DNA of 64,000 nt. It comes from Rhodoferax sp. PAMC 29310 (GTDB lineage Bacteria > Pseudomonadota > Gammaproteobacteria > Burkholderiales > Burkholderiaceae_C). The stretch is taken from positions 2,046,001 to 2,110,000 of the forward strand of contig NZ_CP072852.1 in the NCBI RefSeq assembly GCF_017948265.1. Direction: 5' to 3'. The position numbers were made by a program, and so were the translations under genes. Below, in pieces: positions 47,720 through 57,624 of the stretch; the first letter of the stretch is position 1, and each line of letters begins with the position of its first letter. The notes under the pieces are model-generated. The model did not search any database. It saw only the letters and a program-made list of their open reading frames with translations, and was not told where the DNA came from.

Positions 47720-48979
47720 ATGGACATCACCATTTATTACGCCACCAACCGCGCTCACGAAGGCGCTAAACGCTTCAAGCCCGACCGCTATGGCACGGGC
47801 TTTTCCAGCGATGGCATGGAGAACCTTCGTTTCGGTCGCGTCAGCTTTCACGCCGACACGGCGCGCGTATCGGCCTTGCTGGATCAGGACCGGCCGCACA
47901 CGGGCCGCGGCGACGGCGAAGCTCTGCAGGACTATTTTTCATCATGTGTGAAGCAGTCGCAGCGCATAGAGGCCTACGAAGAATCGATCCCCGACGCCGG
48001 CTTGAGCGAGGTGGGGCAGAAAAAGGTGCTGCTTGGGTCGAAGGCCATGTTCGCAGACCTACAGGGCGACATGCAGCAGGGTCGCGACATGATGGTGCTA
48101 ATCCACGGCTACAACGTAAGCTGGGAGGAAGCGGTTGGCACCGCAGCAGCGCTGGAGGCAACGATGAACCGCCCCGATACCGTGGCAAGCGGCTCGTCCG
48201 TTCACATCGTGACGCCGACGCAGGCCGTTCGTGTCGTGCTGTTCACCTGGCCGTCGAACGGCCAAGCTTTGCCCTTCGTCAGTTACAAGAGCGACCGCGG
48301 TGATGCCGCGGGCTCCTCAGGCGCAATCGGCCGGGGCCTGCTGAAGGTGCGCGACTTCCTGCATGAGCTGGGACGCGAAGTTCGGACCGACAACATCAAG
48401 GTGAAGAGGCTGCGCAAGACACTGGAGGAGCAAGGCATGCGCCCGAGCGAGATCGACCGCGCGGTGGCGCAGCTGGAGGCCACCGAGGTCTGCGGACGTA
48501 ACATCCACCTTCTGGCGCATTCGATGGGCAACTTCGTCCTGCAACATGCCCTGGACCGATTGTGGGAATTCACGCCCGGCACTGCGCTTCCGAGGCTGTT
48601 TGACCGTGTTTTCCTGTGTGCCGCCGACGTTGACGACGATGTGCTTGACATCGGCAAGGCGATGGAGCAGGTACACCAAGTGGCCAATGTGGTGTCTATT
48701 TATCACAACCCAAACGACAACGCCCTGCGCGTGTCCGACTACACCAAGGCCAACCCCGACCGGCTGGGCCAGCGTGGCGCCGCCAGGCCGCAGGGGCTCC
48801 ACAAAAAAATGTTGCAGGTGGATTGCAGTGCATTGGTGACCGGTCTGACGCAGCACAGTTATTACACCAACGGCCGAATTGCGCGCGACATCCGGTTGTC
48901 CTTGCAAGGCCTGCCGCCCGAGGCACCGGCGCGCGGCCTCAACAGGCAGGCCGGGGCGCCGAACATGTGGCGTTTTTAG
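47720..48979 (+). CDS. DUF900-type alpha/beta-hydrolase
   Basis: A 419-residue hydrolase of the DUF900 (esterase/lipase-like) family. YYATNR near the N terminus, VLIHGYNVSWEEAV (oxyanion strand), VVLFTWPSNGQALPFVSYKSDR, the nucleophile elbow LLAHSMGNFVLQHAL with Ser, and HKKMLQVDCSALVTGLTQHSYYTN near the end are typical. It probably acts on a hydrolysable ester; no signal peptide, so cytoplasmic. The start MDITIYYATNR (47720) is preferred to an ATG 36 nt upstream in the non-coding remnant. It stands alone, between the remnant and the SUF operon. Confidence 0.85.
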   Translation: MDITIYYATNRAHEGAKRFKPDRYGTGFSSDGMENLRFGRVSFHADTARVSALLDQDRPHTGRGDGEALQDYFSSCVKQSQRIEAYEESIPDAGLSEVGQKKVLLGSKAMFADLQGDMQQGRDMMVLIHGYNVSWEEAVGTAAALEATMNRPDTVASGSSVHIVTPTQAVRVVLFTWPSNGQALPFVSYKSDRGDAAGSSGAIGRGLLKVRDFLHELGREVRTDNIKVKRLRKTLEEQGMRPSEIDRAVAQLEATEVCGRNIHLLAHSMGNFVLQHALDRLWEFTPGTALPRLFDRVFLCAADVDDDVLDIGKAMEQVHQVANVVSIYHNPNDNALRVSDYTKANPDRLGQRGAARPQGLHKKMLQVDCSALVTGLTQHSYYTNGRIARDIRLSLQGLPPEAPARGLNRQAGAPNMWRF

Positions 48980-49410
48980 TGGCTGACCGGCGTCGTTCTT
49001 GTATCGATGCACCAACTGGTTCGGCTTGAGGTCGCTGTGAAGTCTGCCAAGACCGTGACAGCGGGGCACGGCAGGACCAACAAACGGTGTAGCCTTGAAC
49101 GCCCATGAGTGCCATGAATCCAGAAACGGCGCCGCAATCTAGACGAGGCCCTTCTGCTACAAATTCAGAAGTAGCTCCGAAGGGGCGATGAGGCCGAGAG
49201 GCATAGAAGGCTTAAAAATTCCTGCCGGGCTATGGCGAGCATCGACTCCATGTTCGCCCAGTCACCAAAACATGCATTCGTGACTCAGGGCCACAACCCG
49301 CGCAGTGACTTTATTGGGTTTACAGGTTGGCGCGACCTGTCATCGGCGCCGTCATGGGCGGTTTTCGCAGCTATTCACCCTTTCGACATTGTTGGATTTT
49401 CGAGCCTTGG
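48980..49410. other. Intergenic region upstream of the SUF promoter
   Basis: About 430 bp. Repeat copy F lies at 49153-49220; apart from that no feature was recognised. Confidence 0.4.
49153..49220 (+). repeat. Dispersed palindromic repeat, copy F (diverged)
   Basis: TTCTGCTACAAATTCAGAAG, TAGCTCCGAAGG, then GAGAGGCATAGAAGGCTTAA and an A-run. Most similar to copies E and G, but more degraded. Confidence 0.55.
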
Positions 49411-49438
49411 TTGCCTTTTTATAAGGTGTATTTAACAT
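49411..49438 (+). promoter_or_regulatory. Probable SUF operon promoter
   Basis: TTGCCT (49411-49416) and TAACAT (49433-49438) with a 16-bp spacer make a reasonable sigma-70 -35/-10 pair ahead of sufA. The -10 lies inside the palindrome at 49423-49445, so binding there would block RNA polymerase. Confidence 0.5.
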
Positions 49439-49445
49439 ATACCTA
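49423..49445. promoter_or_regulatory. NsrR-type operator before the SUF operon
   Basis: A 23-bp interrupted palindrome with half-sites AAGGTGTATTT and ACATATACCTA around a central A. The known NsrR consensus (AANATGYATTT half-site, 11-1-11) matches at about nine of eleven positions of the left half and more loosely in the right. It overlaps the -10 region and is 13 nt before the sufA ATG. An NsrR-like Rrf2 gene is the last regulatory gene of this operon, which makes it the probable binder. Confidence 0.65.
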
Positions 49446-49457
49446 AAGGAGCACTCC

Positions 49458-49814
49458 ATGAACTCAATCACATTGACACCCGCAGCCGCCAAACAGATCC
49501 GTTCGCAGATTGCCAAAAACGGTGGCGGAATCGGGTTGCGCGTTGGACTCAAACCGGTGGGTTGCTCTGGCTATGCCTACACCTACCAATTGGCCGACGA
49601 GGTGCGCGACACCGATCAGCGCATTGAGGCCCATGGGGTCACATTGCTGGTCGCCACCGAAGACCTGTACTGCATGGCGGGTGCGTGCCTTGACTTCGTC
49701 ACTGAGGGGCTCAAACAGAGCTTCCAGTTTGACAACCCCAATGTGGGCCACGCCTGTGGTTGCGGCGAGAGCGTCAACTTCAAGACAGCCGCTGCCCAAG
49801 GAGGGACAGCATGA
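49458..49814 (+). CDS. sufA: A-type iron-sulfur carrier SufA
   Basis: A 118-residue A-type carrier that receives Fe-S clusters from the SufBCD scaffold. The three cluster cysteines are present: VGCSGYAY near residue 36, and [10 protein letters not shown] (two cysteines) near the C terminus. ATG at 49458 is preceded by AAGGAG. Its stop overlaps the sufB start. As first gene of the operon it stands just behind the NsrR-like operator. Confidence 0.93.
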   Translation: MNSITLTPAAAKQIRSQIAKNGGGIGLRVGLKPVGCSGYAYTYQLADEVRDTDQRIEAHGVTLLVATEDLYCMAGACLDFVTEGLKQSFQFDNPNVGHACGCGESVNFKTAAAQGGTA

Positions 49815-51247
49815 GTGCCGTTCTGCAAAACCTGGTCAACCAGCCCTACAAACATGGCTTTGTCACTGACATCGAATCGGAGGTGGCGGCCAAAGGCCTG
49901 AGCGAAGACACCATTAGGCTAATCTCGTCCAAAAAGAACGAGCCCGATTGGTTGCTTGAATTCCGCCTGAAGGCGTTTCGCCACTGGCTGACCATGACCG
50001 AGCCCGAGTGGGCCAATGTCAAGTATCCAAAAATCGATTTTCAGGCCATCAGCTACTACGCGGCGCCCAAGTCCAAACCGAAGCTCAAGAGCATGGACGA
50101 AGTGGACCCGGAGTTGCTGCGCACCTTCGAGAAGCTGGGCGTGCCGATGCACGAGCGCGCGGCGCTGGCAGGCGTGGCGGTGGATGTGATTTTCGACAGC
50201 GTCTCGGTGACCACCACCTACAAGGCCAAGTTGGCCGAGGTCGGTATTATTTTTGGTTCCATCTCCGAGGCGGTGCAAACCCACCCCGAACTGGTTAAGA
50301 AGTACCTTGGCAGCGTCGTGCCGTCGGCCGACAACTATTACGCGGCGCTCAACTCTGCCGTATTCACCGATGGGTCGTTTTGTTTCATTCCCAAGGGCGT
50401 GAAGTGCCCAATGGATTTGTCAACCTACTTTCGCATCAATACCCAAGACAGCGGCCAGTTTGAGCGGACCCTGATCGTGGCCGAAGACGGCGCCTCGGTG
50501 TCCTATCTGGAGGGCTGTACCGCGCCGCAGTTTGACACCAATCAGTTGCACGCTGCCGTGGTCGAACTGGTGGCACTGGACAACGCCGACATCAAATACT
50601 CCACCGTTCAAAACTGGTACGCAGGGGATGAGAACGGTATCGGTGGCATCTACAACTTCGTCACCAAACGCGGCCTGTGCCGGGGCGTGAACTCACGCAT
50701 TTCCTGGACCCAGGTGGAGACCGGCTCGGCCATCACCTGGAAGTACCCTTCGTGCATTTTGCTGGGCGACAACTCGGTGGGCGAGTTCTATTCGGTGGCG
50801 GTAACCAACCACCACCAACAGGCCGATACCGGAACCAAGATGATCCACATCGGCAAAAACACCCGCAGCACCATCGTCAGCAAGGGCATTTCAGCGGGTC
50901 AGTCGAGCAACAGCTACCGCGGCCTGGTGAAGGTGATGCCGGGCGCGACAGGCGCGCGCAACTACTCACAGTGCGACTCGATGCTGGTGGGCACCCGGTG
51001 CAGCGCCAACACCTTCCCGTACATACAGGTGCGCAACCCAAGCGCCCAGGTGGAGCACGAAGCGTCCACCTCCAAAATTGGCGAAGACCAGATGTTCTAT
51101 TTCGCGCAACGCGGCATCGGGGCGGAAGAAGCGGTCTCCATGATCATCAATGGTTTTTGCAAGGATGTGTTTCAACAGTTGCCGATGGAGTTTGCAGTTG
51201 AAGCCACCAAATTACTCGGATTCAAATTGGAAGGGAGCGTCGGATGA
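49811..51247 (+). CDS. sufB: Fe-S cluster assembly protein SufB
   Basis: A 478-residue scaffold subunit of SufBCD. Conserved segments include [89 protein letters not shown] and the C-terminal [21 protein letters not shown]. Length is normal (~480). The start at 49811 (MSAVLQN) is used because it overlaps the sufA stop by ATGA coupling; a longer in-frame ATG in sufA has no similarity. Forms a complex with SufC and SufD encoded next. Confidence 0.97.
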   Translation: MSAVLQNLVNQPYKHGFVTDIESEVAAKGLSEDTIRLISSKKNEPDWLLEFRLKAFRHWLTMTEPEWANVKYPKIDFQAISYYAAPKSKPKLKSMDEVDPELLRTFEKLGVPMHERAALAGVAVDVIFDSVSVTTTYKAKLAEVGIIFGSISEAVQTHPELVKKYLGSVVPSADNYYAALNSAVFTDGSFCFIPKGVKCPMDLSTYFRINTQDSGQFERTLIVAEDGASVSYLEGCTAPQFDTNQLHAAVVELVALDNADIKYSTVQNWYAGDENGIGGIYNFVTKRGLCRGVNSRISWTQVETGSAITWKYPSCILLGDNSVGEFYSVAVTNHHQQADTGTKMIHIGKNTRSTIVSKGISAGQSSNSYRGLVKVMPGATGARNYSQCDSMLVGTRCSANTFPYIQVRNPSAQVEHEASTSKIGEDQMFYFAQRGIGAEEAVSMIINGFCKDVFQQLPMEFAVEATKLLGFKLEGSVG

Positions 51248-52035
51248 TTATTGAAAATAGCCCCACATTGCTGGAGGCGCGCAACCTGTGCGCAAGCGTC
51301 AACGGGACCGCGATTCTCAAAGACCTCAACTTCACCGTCAAGCGCGGCGAAGTGCACGCCATCATGGGGCCCAATGGCTCGGGCAAGAGCACTTTCGCGA
51401 AAGTGTTGGCCGGCCACACGGCCTATCAGGTGACGGGCGGCGAGGTGCTGTTTCAGGGCAAAAACCTGCTGGAACTGTCACCTGAAATGCGCGCCCGTGC
51501 GGGAGTTTTTCTGGCATTCCAGTACCCGATCGAGATTCCCGGTGTGGGCAACAGCCAGTTCTTGCGACTGGCCTACAACACAATTCAGGCCGAGCGCGGG
51601 CAGGAGGAACTGGACCCCTTGGAATTTGACGACCTGGTGCGCGAGAAGATGAAGCTGTTGGAGATGAGCCCTGAGTTTTTGGAGCGCAGCGTCAACGAAG
51701 GCTTTTCCGGTGGTGAGAAAAAACGCAACGAGATTTTGCAAATGGCACTGCTGGAGCCCAGCCTCGCCATCCTGGATGAAACGGATTCCGGCCTGGACAT
51801 CGACGCGCTGCGGGTGGTGTCGCAAGGCGTCAATCACCTGGCTAACAAGGATAACGCCATTGTGCTGGTCACGCACTACCAGCGCCTGCTGAACTACATC
51901 GTGCCCGACTACGTGCATGTGATGAGCGGAGGTCGCATCATTCGCACCGGCGGCAAGGAGTTGGCGCTGGAATTGGAAGAACGCGGCTACGACTGGATCG
52001 AGGCCGAAGCCGAGGCTGCGGGAGCCGTAGCATGA
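51244..52035 (+). CDS. sufC: Fe-S assembly ATPase SufC
   Basis: A 263-residue ABC-type ATPase that energises cluster assembly on SufB/SufD. Walker [10 protein letters not shown] near residue 39, signature [35 protein letters not shown] with the SufC-typical GEKKR and Walker B, and the His-switch VTHYQRLL. Overlaps sufB by 4 bp and sufD by 4 bp. Confidence 0.97.
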   Translation: MIIENSPTLLEARNLCASVNGTAILKDLNFTVKRGEVHAIMGPNGSGKSTFAKVLAGHTAYQVTGGEVLFQGKNLLELSPEMRARAGVFLAFQYPIEIPGVGNSQFLRLAYNTIQAERGQEELDPLEFDDLVREKMKLLEMSPEFLERSVNEGFSGGEKKRNEILQMALLEPSLAILDETDSGLDIDALRVVSQGVNHLANKDNAIVLVTHYQRLLNYIVPDYVHVMSGGRIIRTGGKELALELEERGYDWIEAEAEAAGAVA

Positions 52036-53363
52036 GCACCGGCACTACCATAGTGAAGGAGCGAGGGGTTCTGGACAGCCTGCTGGCGGCGCTGGCGCTA
52101 CCGCCGGGCAGCGCCTCGACACCCAAGCAGCCGGACTGGCTCATCGTCCTGCGCGCCCAGGCGCTGGAGCGGGTGGGTGCACTCACGCTGCCCAGCACAC
52201 ACGACGAGGCCTGGCGCTTCACCAGCTTGGCCGCCTTTTCTCGCCAGACCTTTCATCCGCTGAAAACGCCAACCCCAGTGCAGCCCAAGGACATCGCGCA
52301 TCTGCACATCGAGGAGGTAACGACGCGGCTGGTGTTTGTTGACGGCGTGCATGCGCCGCAGCTGTCCAGTCTCTCGCCGGATGGCGACCTCGTTCTCGGC
52401 ACGCTTGCCACCCTGCTGCCCCTCCAGGCCGCTGCCATTCAGGCGCATTTGGGCCAGCTTGCCGCCAGCAACAATGCGTTGTTTGCGGCCCTCAACACCG
52501 CTTTTCTGCAGGACGCGGCTGTGCTGATCGTGCCGCGCGATACCGCGCTGGCAGCGCCGGTGCATCTGCTCTTCATTTCAACGCAAGCCGACGTTGCCAG
52601 TCATCCGCGGCTATTGGTCGCGGCCGGGGCCGGCAGCAAGGCGACGGTGATTGAAGACTACGTCGCCTTGCACGAAGGCACTTACTTCACCAACGCAGTG
52701 GCCGAAGTCGCCGTGGGCGCGAACGCCCAACTGGACCACGTGCGCCTGCAGCGCGAGAGCACACAGGCCTTTCACATGGCCAGTTGCGCCGTGTCGCTCG
52801 CGGCCTCCAGCCGCTACCACTCGGTCAGCATAGCCTTGGGCGGGCAGATTTCAAGGCTCGACCTGAACGCGACCCAGACCGCCGAGGGTTCGGAGTGCGT
52901 GCTGGACGGTCTGGCCTTGATTGGCGGCGAGCAAACGGCCGATACCCACACCTTTATTGACCACGCCAAGCCCCATGGGGTGAGCCGCCAATTGCACAAA
53001 TGCATTGTGGGTGGCCACGCGCATGCGGTGTTCAACGGCCAGGTGATGGTGCGCCCCGGGGCGCAAAAAACCGATTCTGCCCAGTCCAGCCGTAACCTGC
53101 TGCTCTCTGGAAAAGCGGTGGTCGACACCCAGCCGCAGCTTGAGATTTTTGCCGATGACGTGAAGTGCACGCACGGCGCCACCGTCGGCCAACTGGACAG
53201 CGATGAAGTGTTCTACCTGCAAAGCCGCGGCTTGTCCGAGCACGTGGCGCGCAATCTGCTGACCTACGCTTTTGGCGCTGAAGTCATCGACCGTATTCCG
53301 GTTGCGTCACTGCGCCGGCAGCTTGAGCAGACGGTCCTTGAACAAACCACGGACCAGCCATGA
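52032..53363 (+). CDS. sufD: Fe-S assembly protein SufD
   Basis: A 443-residue scaffold subunit pairing with SufB. N-terminal helical segment ([34 protein letters not shown]), beta-helix core with [40 protein letters not shown], and the C-terminal [30 protein letters not shown]. The conserved catalytic-type His ([19 protein letters not shown]) is present. Its stop overlaps the sufS start. Confidence 0.95.
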   Translation: MSTGTTIVKERGVLDSLLAALALPPGSASTPKQPDWLIVLRAQALERVGALTLPSTHDEAWRFTSLAAFSRQTFHPLKTPTPVQPKDIAHLHIEEVTTRLVFVDGVHAPQLSSLSPDGDLVLGTLATLLPLQAAAIQAHLGQLAASNNALFAALNTAFLQDAAVLIVPRDTALAAPVHLLFISTQADVASHPRLLVAAGAGSKATVIEDYVALHEGTYFTNAVAEVAVGANAQLDHVRLQRESTQAFHMASCAVSLAASSRYHSVSIALGGQISRLDLNATQTAEGSECVLDGLALIGGEQTADTHTFIDHAKPHGVSRQLHKCIVGGHAHAVFNGQVMVRPGAQKTDSAQSSRNLLLSGKAVVDTQPQLEIFADDVKCTHGATVGQLDSDEVFYLQSRGLSEHVARNLLTYAFGAEVIDRIPVASLRRQLEQTVLEQTTDQP

Positions 53364-54619
53364 ACGCCCTGCCAACCTCGCCCCCAACCAGCAAACCCGC
53401 CGCGTTTGACGTAGCCCGTATTCGCCAGGACTTTCCGATCCTCAAACTCTCGGTGGCGGGCAAACCACTGGTCTACCTGGACAACGCCGCTTCGAGCCAG
53501 ATGCCGCAAGCCGTGATCGACCGTATGGTGCGTTACCAGACCAGCGAACACGCCAACATTCACCGCGCCGTGCATTACCTGTCCGAGACGGCGACTGCAG
53601 CTTACGAGGCGGCGCGAGTCAAGCTGCAGCGTTTTATCAACGCCAGTGAAGCACGCGAAGTGATCTTCACCAGCGGCACCACCGAGAGCATCAATCTGGT
53701 CGCGCAGGGATGGGGGCGCCAGAACATCAAGGCCGGCGACGAGATCATTTTGACGGTGCTGGAGCACCACTCGAACATCGTGCCATGGCAAATGCTGGCG
53801 CTGGAGAAAGGTGCCACGATTCGTGTGGTGCCCATGAACGACGCGGGCGAACTGCAGTTGGACCAATACGAGGCGCTGTTCAATGAACGCACTCGCCTGG
53901 TGAGCGCGGGCCATGTCTCGAATGCGCTGGGCAGCATCAACCCGGTCAAGAAAATGATTGCTTTTGCGCACGCACGTGGCGTGCCGGTGCTGGTGGATGG
54001 CGCGCAGGCCGCGCCACACATGGCGGTCGACGTACAAGACCTGGACTGTGATTTTTATGCCTTTTCGGGCCACAAGCTGTGCGGCCCGACTGGCATCGGC
54101 ATTTTGTATGGCCGTGCCGCCTTGCTAGAGGCGATGCAGCCCTTCAAAGGCGGTGGGGACATGATCCACACCGTCACGTTTGAGAAGACCACTTACGCCC
54201 CGATCCCCAACAAGTTCGAGGCCGGCACACCCCCGATCGCGGCAGCCGTCGGCCTGGGTGCGGCGGTAGATTACCTTTCAAACATCGGCATGCCCGCCAT
54301 TGCCGCGCACGAGCATGCCCTGCTGCGCTATGCCACTGAACAAATGACCGCGCTACCCGGCGTGCGCCTGATCGGCACCGCGCAGAACAAGGCGTCTGTG
54401 CTGTCCTTTGCAGTGCAGGGAATCCACCCGCATGACATGGGCACTTTGCTCAACCAGGAGGGCGTGGCGGTGCGTACCGGCCACCACTGCGCGCAGCCGC
54501 TGATGGCGCGCCTGGGGGTCGTCGCCACGTCGCGGGCTTCTTTTTCGTTTTACAACACGCTGGCCGACGTGGACGCGTTGGTGGGGGGCATTCGCACCGT
54601 TCAAAAGGTATTCGCATGA
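53360..54619 (+). CDS. sufS: SufS-type cysteine desulfurase
   Basis: A 419-residue PLP enzyme that supplies persulfide sulfur. YLDNAASSQMPQAV, the PLP lysine in YAFSGHKLCGPTGIGILYGR, and the catalytic Cys in AVRTGHHCAQPLM (near residue 377) are present. Class II (SufS/CsdA) by the short active-site loop. SufE is not encoded; instead a SufU-type gene follows, which could accept the sulfur. Confidence 0.96.
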   Translation: MNALPTSPPTSKPAAFDVARIRQDFPILKLSVAGKPLVYLDNAASSQMPQAVIDRMVRYQTSEHANIHRAVHYLSETATAAYEAARVKLQRFINASEAREVIFTSGTTESINLVAQGWGRQNIKAGDEIILTVLEHHSNIVPWQMLALEKGATIRVVPMNDAGELQLDQYEALFNERTRLVSAGHVSNALGSINPVKKMIAFAHARGVPVLVDGAQAAPHMAVDVQDLDCDFYAFSGHKLCGPTGIGILYGRAALLEAMQPFKGGGDMIHTVTFEKTTYAPIPNKFEAGTPPIAAAVGLGAAVDYLSNIGMPAIAAHEHALLRYATEQMTALPGVRLIGTAQNKASVLSFAVQGIHPHDMGTLLNQEGVAVRTGHHCAQPLMARLGVVATSRASFSFYNTLADVDALVGGIRTVQKVFA

Positions 54620-54677
54620 GCGCCGCCGAGCCGTTCCCAAGAGCGAATTCCGCAATGCGCAGCATGGAGGACTTTCA

Positions 54678-55166
54678 ATGAGCGCAGATCCCAAAGCCCT
54701 GTACCAGGAAGTGATCCTGGACCACAACCGCAAGCCGCGCAATTACGGCGAGCTAGAGCAGCCCACCCACCACGCCGAAGGGGTGAATCCGCTGTGTGGC
54801 GACCACATTCACGTGACACTGGCGCTCAACGGCGACACCATCGAACGCATCGCTTTTCACGGCGAGTCGTGCGCCATCTGCAAGGCATCGGCCTCCATGA
54901 TGACGGCAGCGGTCAAAGGCAAGAGCGCTGGAGATGCCAAAACGCTGATCCATGAGTTTGTGGACATGGCCACTGGCCGCATCGACGCGAAAGACGGTCC
55001 GCATATTGGCCGCCTGGCGGTCTTTTCAGGCATTAGCGCTCTGCCGATGCGGGTGAAGTGCGCCATTTTGCCGTGGCACACGCTGCAAGCGGCGATCAAC
55101 GCCGAGCCCAACACCTCCACCGAGGCCGAGGCTGACCCGATGCACACGCCGCTGGGCGACGCTTGA
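54678..55166 (+). CDS. sufU: SufU-type scaffold / sulfur acceptor
   Basis: A 162-residue IscU-fold protein with three conserved cysteines: VNPLCGDHI, GESCAICKAS and MRVKCAILPW. The insertion between the second and third (FVDMATGRIDAKDGPHIGRLAVFSGISALP) and Arg in place of the IscU His before the third Cys are characteristic of SufU. In Firmicutes SufU takes sulfur from SufS with bound zinc. It follows sufS by 58 bp. Its presence inside a proteobacterial SUF operon fits the SufS-SufU pairing. Confidence 0.92.
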   Translation: MSADPKALYQEVILDHNRKPRNYGELEQPTHHAEGVNPLCGDHIHVTLALNGDTIERIAFHGESCAICKASASMMTAAVKGKSAGDAKTLIHEFVDMATGRIDAKDGPHIGRLAVFSGISALPMRVKCAILPWHTLQAAINAEPNTSTEAEADPMHTPLGDA

Positions 55167-55196
55167 TGGCGCCCGCACAACTGACAGGACAACACC

Positions 55197-55757
55197 ATGC
55201 CAAAAATCGCCGACATTGAAGACACACCCAACCCGAATGCCAAGAAATTCGTCTTGCGCGAGCCGCTCACCTGGGGTATTTCGCATTCGTACGAAACCAC
55301 CGAGCAGGCACAGGGCGACACACTGGCGAGCGCGCTGTTTGCCATTGCGCATGTGACCAACGTTTTCTACGTGGACCGCTGGCTCACCGTTACACAAGAC
55401 GGCCAGACCGACTGGGACAAGCTGATGCGCGACATTGCCGTGCCCGTGCGCGCAGCGCCCGCTGCGGCCGAGCAGTCCGCCGCAGCGGTTTTTTCGGCAC
55501 GCACCAGCGTGGCCGATTTGAGTGCTGAAGACCAACAGCGGCTCGATGACATCGAACTGGTGCTCGATCGAGAGATCCGCCCTTACCTGCAAAGCGACGG
55601 CGGGGACCTGCATGTGCTGAGTCTGGCCGGCAACCAGCTCGTCGTGCACTACCAGGGCGCGTGCGGCACTTGCCCGAGCGCAATTTCCGGCACCTTGCAG
55701 GGCATACAGAGTCGCTTGCGAACGCTGGAGCCCGACCTTGAAGTGATCGCAGCCTGA
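55197..55757 (+). CDS. nfuA: Nfu-type Fe-S carrier
   Basis: A 186-residue protein with an N-terminal Nfu_N-like domain (KIADIEDTPNPNAKKFVLREPLTW, residues 2-27) and a C-terminal NifU domain with the CxxC motif YQGACGTCPSA near residue 157. The N-terminal part resembles mitochondrial/bacterial Nfu1 more than E. coli NfuA. It delivers 4Fe-4S clusters. The symbol follows common use for bacterial Nfu; certainty of the family is high, of the symbol lower. Confidence 0.85.
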   Translation: MPKIADIEDTPNPNAKKFVLREPLTWGISHSYETTEQAQGDTLASALFAIAHVTNVFYVDRWLTVTQDGQTDWDKLMRDIAVPVRAAPAAAEQSAAAVFSARTSVADLSAEDQQRLDDIELVLDREIRPYLQSDGGDLHVLSLAGNQLVVHYQGACGTCPSAISGTLQGIQSRLRTLEPDLEVIAA

Positions 55758-55794
55758 TGCAGTGCGGCCCAACACCCCATAACGGAGACCCTGG

Positions 55795-56259
55795 ATGCGC
55801 CTGACCACCATGAGCGACTACGCGATGCGTTTGCTGATGTACGTCGGGCAACAGCCAGAGCGCCTGTGCACCATCGCGGAGGTGGCCCGCGCTTATGACA
55901 TATCGGAGGCGCACCTGACCAAGATCACGCACCAGCTGGCGCTGGCGGGCTGGCTGGAGACCGTGCGCGGCAAGGGCGGCGGCATGCGCCTGGCCGCCAG
56001 CCCGAAAGACATCGGGCTGGGTGCCGTGGTGCGAAGCATCGAGCCAGATTTCAACTTGGTTGAATGCTTCGCCAGCGACACCACCTGCCAGTTGACCAGC
56101 ACCTGCCACCTGACCGGCATCATCAACGGCGCCTTGCAAAGCTTCATGCAATACCTTGACCGCTACACGCTGGCGGACCTGCTGGCGCCAGACACCGAAG
56201 GTCATACCAAGCTTCAGCCACTGACCTTTCACAAGCGACCCAGCGCAGCGACTGCCTGA
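55795..56259 (+). CDS. Rrf2-family regulator, NsrR-like
   Basis: A 154-residue Rrf2 regulator with an N-terminal winged helix (MRLTTMSDYAMRLLMYVGQ, VARAYDISEAHLTKITHQLALAGWLETVRGKGGGMRL) and three cysteines for an Fe-S cluster (VECFASDTTCQLTSTCHL; C-x6-C-x5-C). The wording of the HTH and the spacing resemble NsrR, the nitric-oxide sensor, more than IscR (C-x5-C-x5-C). It is 37 bp after nfu, and the operator before sufA is NsrR-like, so it probably represses the whole operon and senses NO or Fe-S status. Confidence 0.88.
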   Translation: MRLTTMSDYAMRLLMYVGQQPERLCTIAEVARAYDISEAHLTKITHQLALAGWLETVRGKGGGMRLAASPKDIGLGAVVRSIEPDFNLVECFASDTTCQLTSTCHLTGIINGALQSFMQYLDRYTLADLLAPDTEGHTKLQPLTFHKRPSAATA

Positions 56260-56310
56260 GGGCAAGCCCTCGCGCTGCACCGATTTCATTGCCCCCTCAC
56301 CGAGCCTTTC

Positions 56311-57552
56311 ATGATCCAGCAATCCATCAATTCATCCGCCGCCAAAAACCAACTACAAGCCGTGTTGTTTGAGGGCATTCACCCCTCGGCAGTCGAAGCC
56401 TTGCAGCAGGCGGGCTACACGCGCATCGTGACGTATGCCAAAGCCCTTTCGGGCAGTGAACTGCGGGACGCGATGGCGGAGGCCCACTTTGTCGGCGTGC
56501 GCTCACGCACCCAACTCACCTCCGAAGTTCTTCAGCACGCCACGCACCTGGTGGCCGTCGGCTGCTTTTGCATCGGTACCAATCAGGTCGACCTGAGAGA
56601 GGCGATGCGACTGGGCATTCCGGTATTCAACGCGCCTTTTTCCAACACCCGCAGCGTCGCCGAGCTGGTGCTGGCGCAGATCATCATGCTGATGCGTGGC
56701 ATTCCTGAAAAAAACGCGATCCTCCACCGTGGTGGCTGGGTCAAGAGCGCGGCCGATTCTTATGAGGTGCGTGGCAAGACCTTGGGCATCATTGGTTATG
56801 GCCACATCGGAACTCAAATTGGCGTGCTCGCCGAACAACTCGGCATGCGCGTGGTTTTTTCTGACATCGAGGCCAAATTACCCTTGGGCAATGCGCAGCC
56901 CATGAGCAGCCTGGAAGCCCTGCTGAACACGGCGGATGTCGTCAGTCTGCATGTGCCCGAGACACCGGAAACGACCCTCATGATTGGCGCGGCGCAACTG
57001 GCGGCCATGAAGCCGGGCAGCCACCTGATCAACGCGTCGCGCGGAAGCGTGGTCGATATCGACGCGCTGACCGCCGCGCTGGAGAGCAGACACCTGCATG
57101 GCGCGGCGATTGACGTGTTTCCGGTTGAGCCGCAAGGAAATGACTCGGCTTTTGCCTCACCTTTGAGCCGCTTTGACAACGTCATATTGACGCCGCACAT
57201 TGGTGGCTCCACGCTGGAGGCGCAGGTCAATATTGGCACCGAAGTCGCCGCCAAGCTGATTCGTTACGGCAGCAATGGCTCCACCACCTCGGCCGTCAAC
57301 TTTCCCGAAGTCGCGCTACCCGGGCACGCAGGGCGCAGCCGCTTGTTGCACATTCACCACAACGTGCCCGGCGTGTTGGCGCAGGTCAACGAGCTGCTGT
57401 CGGCGGCGGGCATCAACATCGCGGCGCAGTACCTGAGCACCAACGAGGGCGTTGGCTATGTGGTGATCGATGTGGACAGTGCTGCCAGTCAGTCGGCGCT
57501 CGATCAGCTTTGCGGCGTGTCGCACACGATTCGCTGCCGCATCTTGTATTGA
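56311..57552 (+). CDS. serA: D-3-phosphoglycerate dehydrogenase
   Basis: A 413-residue enzyme of serine synthesis (3-phosphoglycerate to phosphohydroxypyruvate). VGCFCIGTNQVDL, GKTLGIIGYGHIGTQIGVLAE (NAD-binding glycine loop), INASRGSVVDIDALTAAL, and the catalytic His in VILTPHIGGSTLEAQ; the C-terminal ACT domain (HNVPGVLAQVNELLSAAGINIAAQYL) allows feedback by serine. Length typical of the short E. coli type. It begins 51 bp after the Rrf2 gene; serine is the precursor of the cysteine that SufS consumes. Confidence 0.97.
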   Translation: MIQQSINSSAAKNQLQAVLFEGIHPSAVEALQQAGYTRIVTYAKALSGSELRDAMAEAHFVGVRSRTQLTSEVLQHATHLVAVGCFCIGTNQVDLREAMRLGIPVFNAPFSNTRSVAELVLAQIIMLMRGIPEKNAILHRGGWVKSAADSYEVRGKTLGIIGYGHIGTQIGVLAEQLGMRVVFSDIEAKLPLGNAQPMSSLEALLNTADVVSLHVPETPETTLMIGAAQLAAMKPGSHLINASRGSVVDIDALTAALESRHLHGAAIDVFPVEPQGNDSAFASPLSRFDNVILTPHIGGSTLEAQVNIGTEVAAKLIRYGSNGSTTSAVNFPEVALPGHAGRSRLLHIHHNVPGVLAQVNELLSAAGINIAAQYLSTNEGVGYVVIDVDSAASQSALDQLCGVSHTIRCRILY

Positions 57553-57568
57553 TACCAGCAGTTTCAGA

Positions 57569-57586
57569 ACAGGTGGGCCCGCCTGT
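57569..57586. other. Near-palindrome after serA
   Basis: ACAGGTGGGCCCGCCTGT, a near-perfect palindrome 16 nt after the serA stop. Possibly a terminator stem; no T-run follows closely. Confidence 0.3.
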
Positions 57587-57624
57587 GCTGGCGCCGCCTG
57601 GCCTTTTAATCCCGCTGAGCCCTA

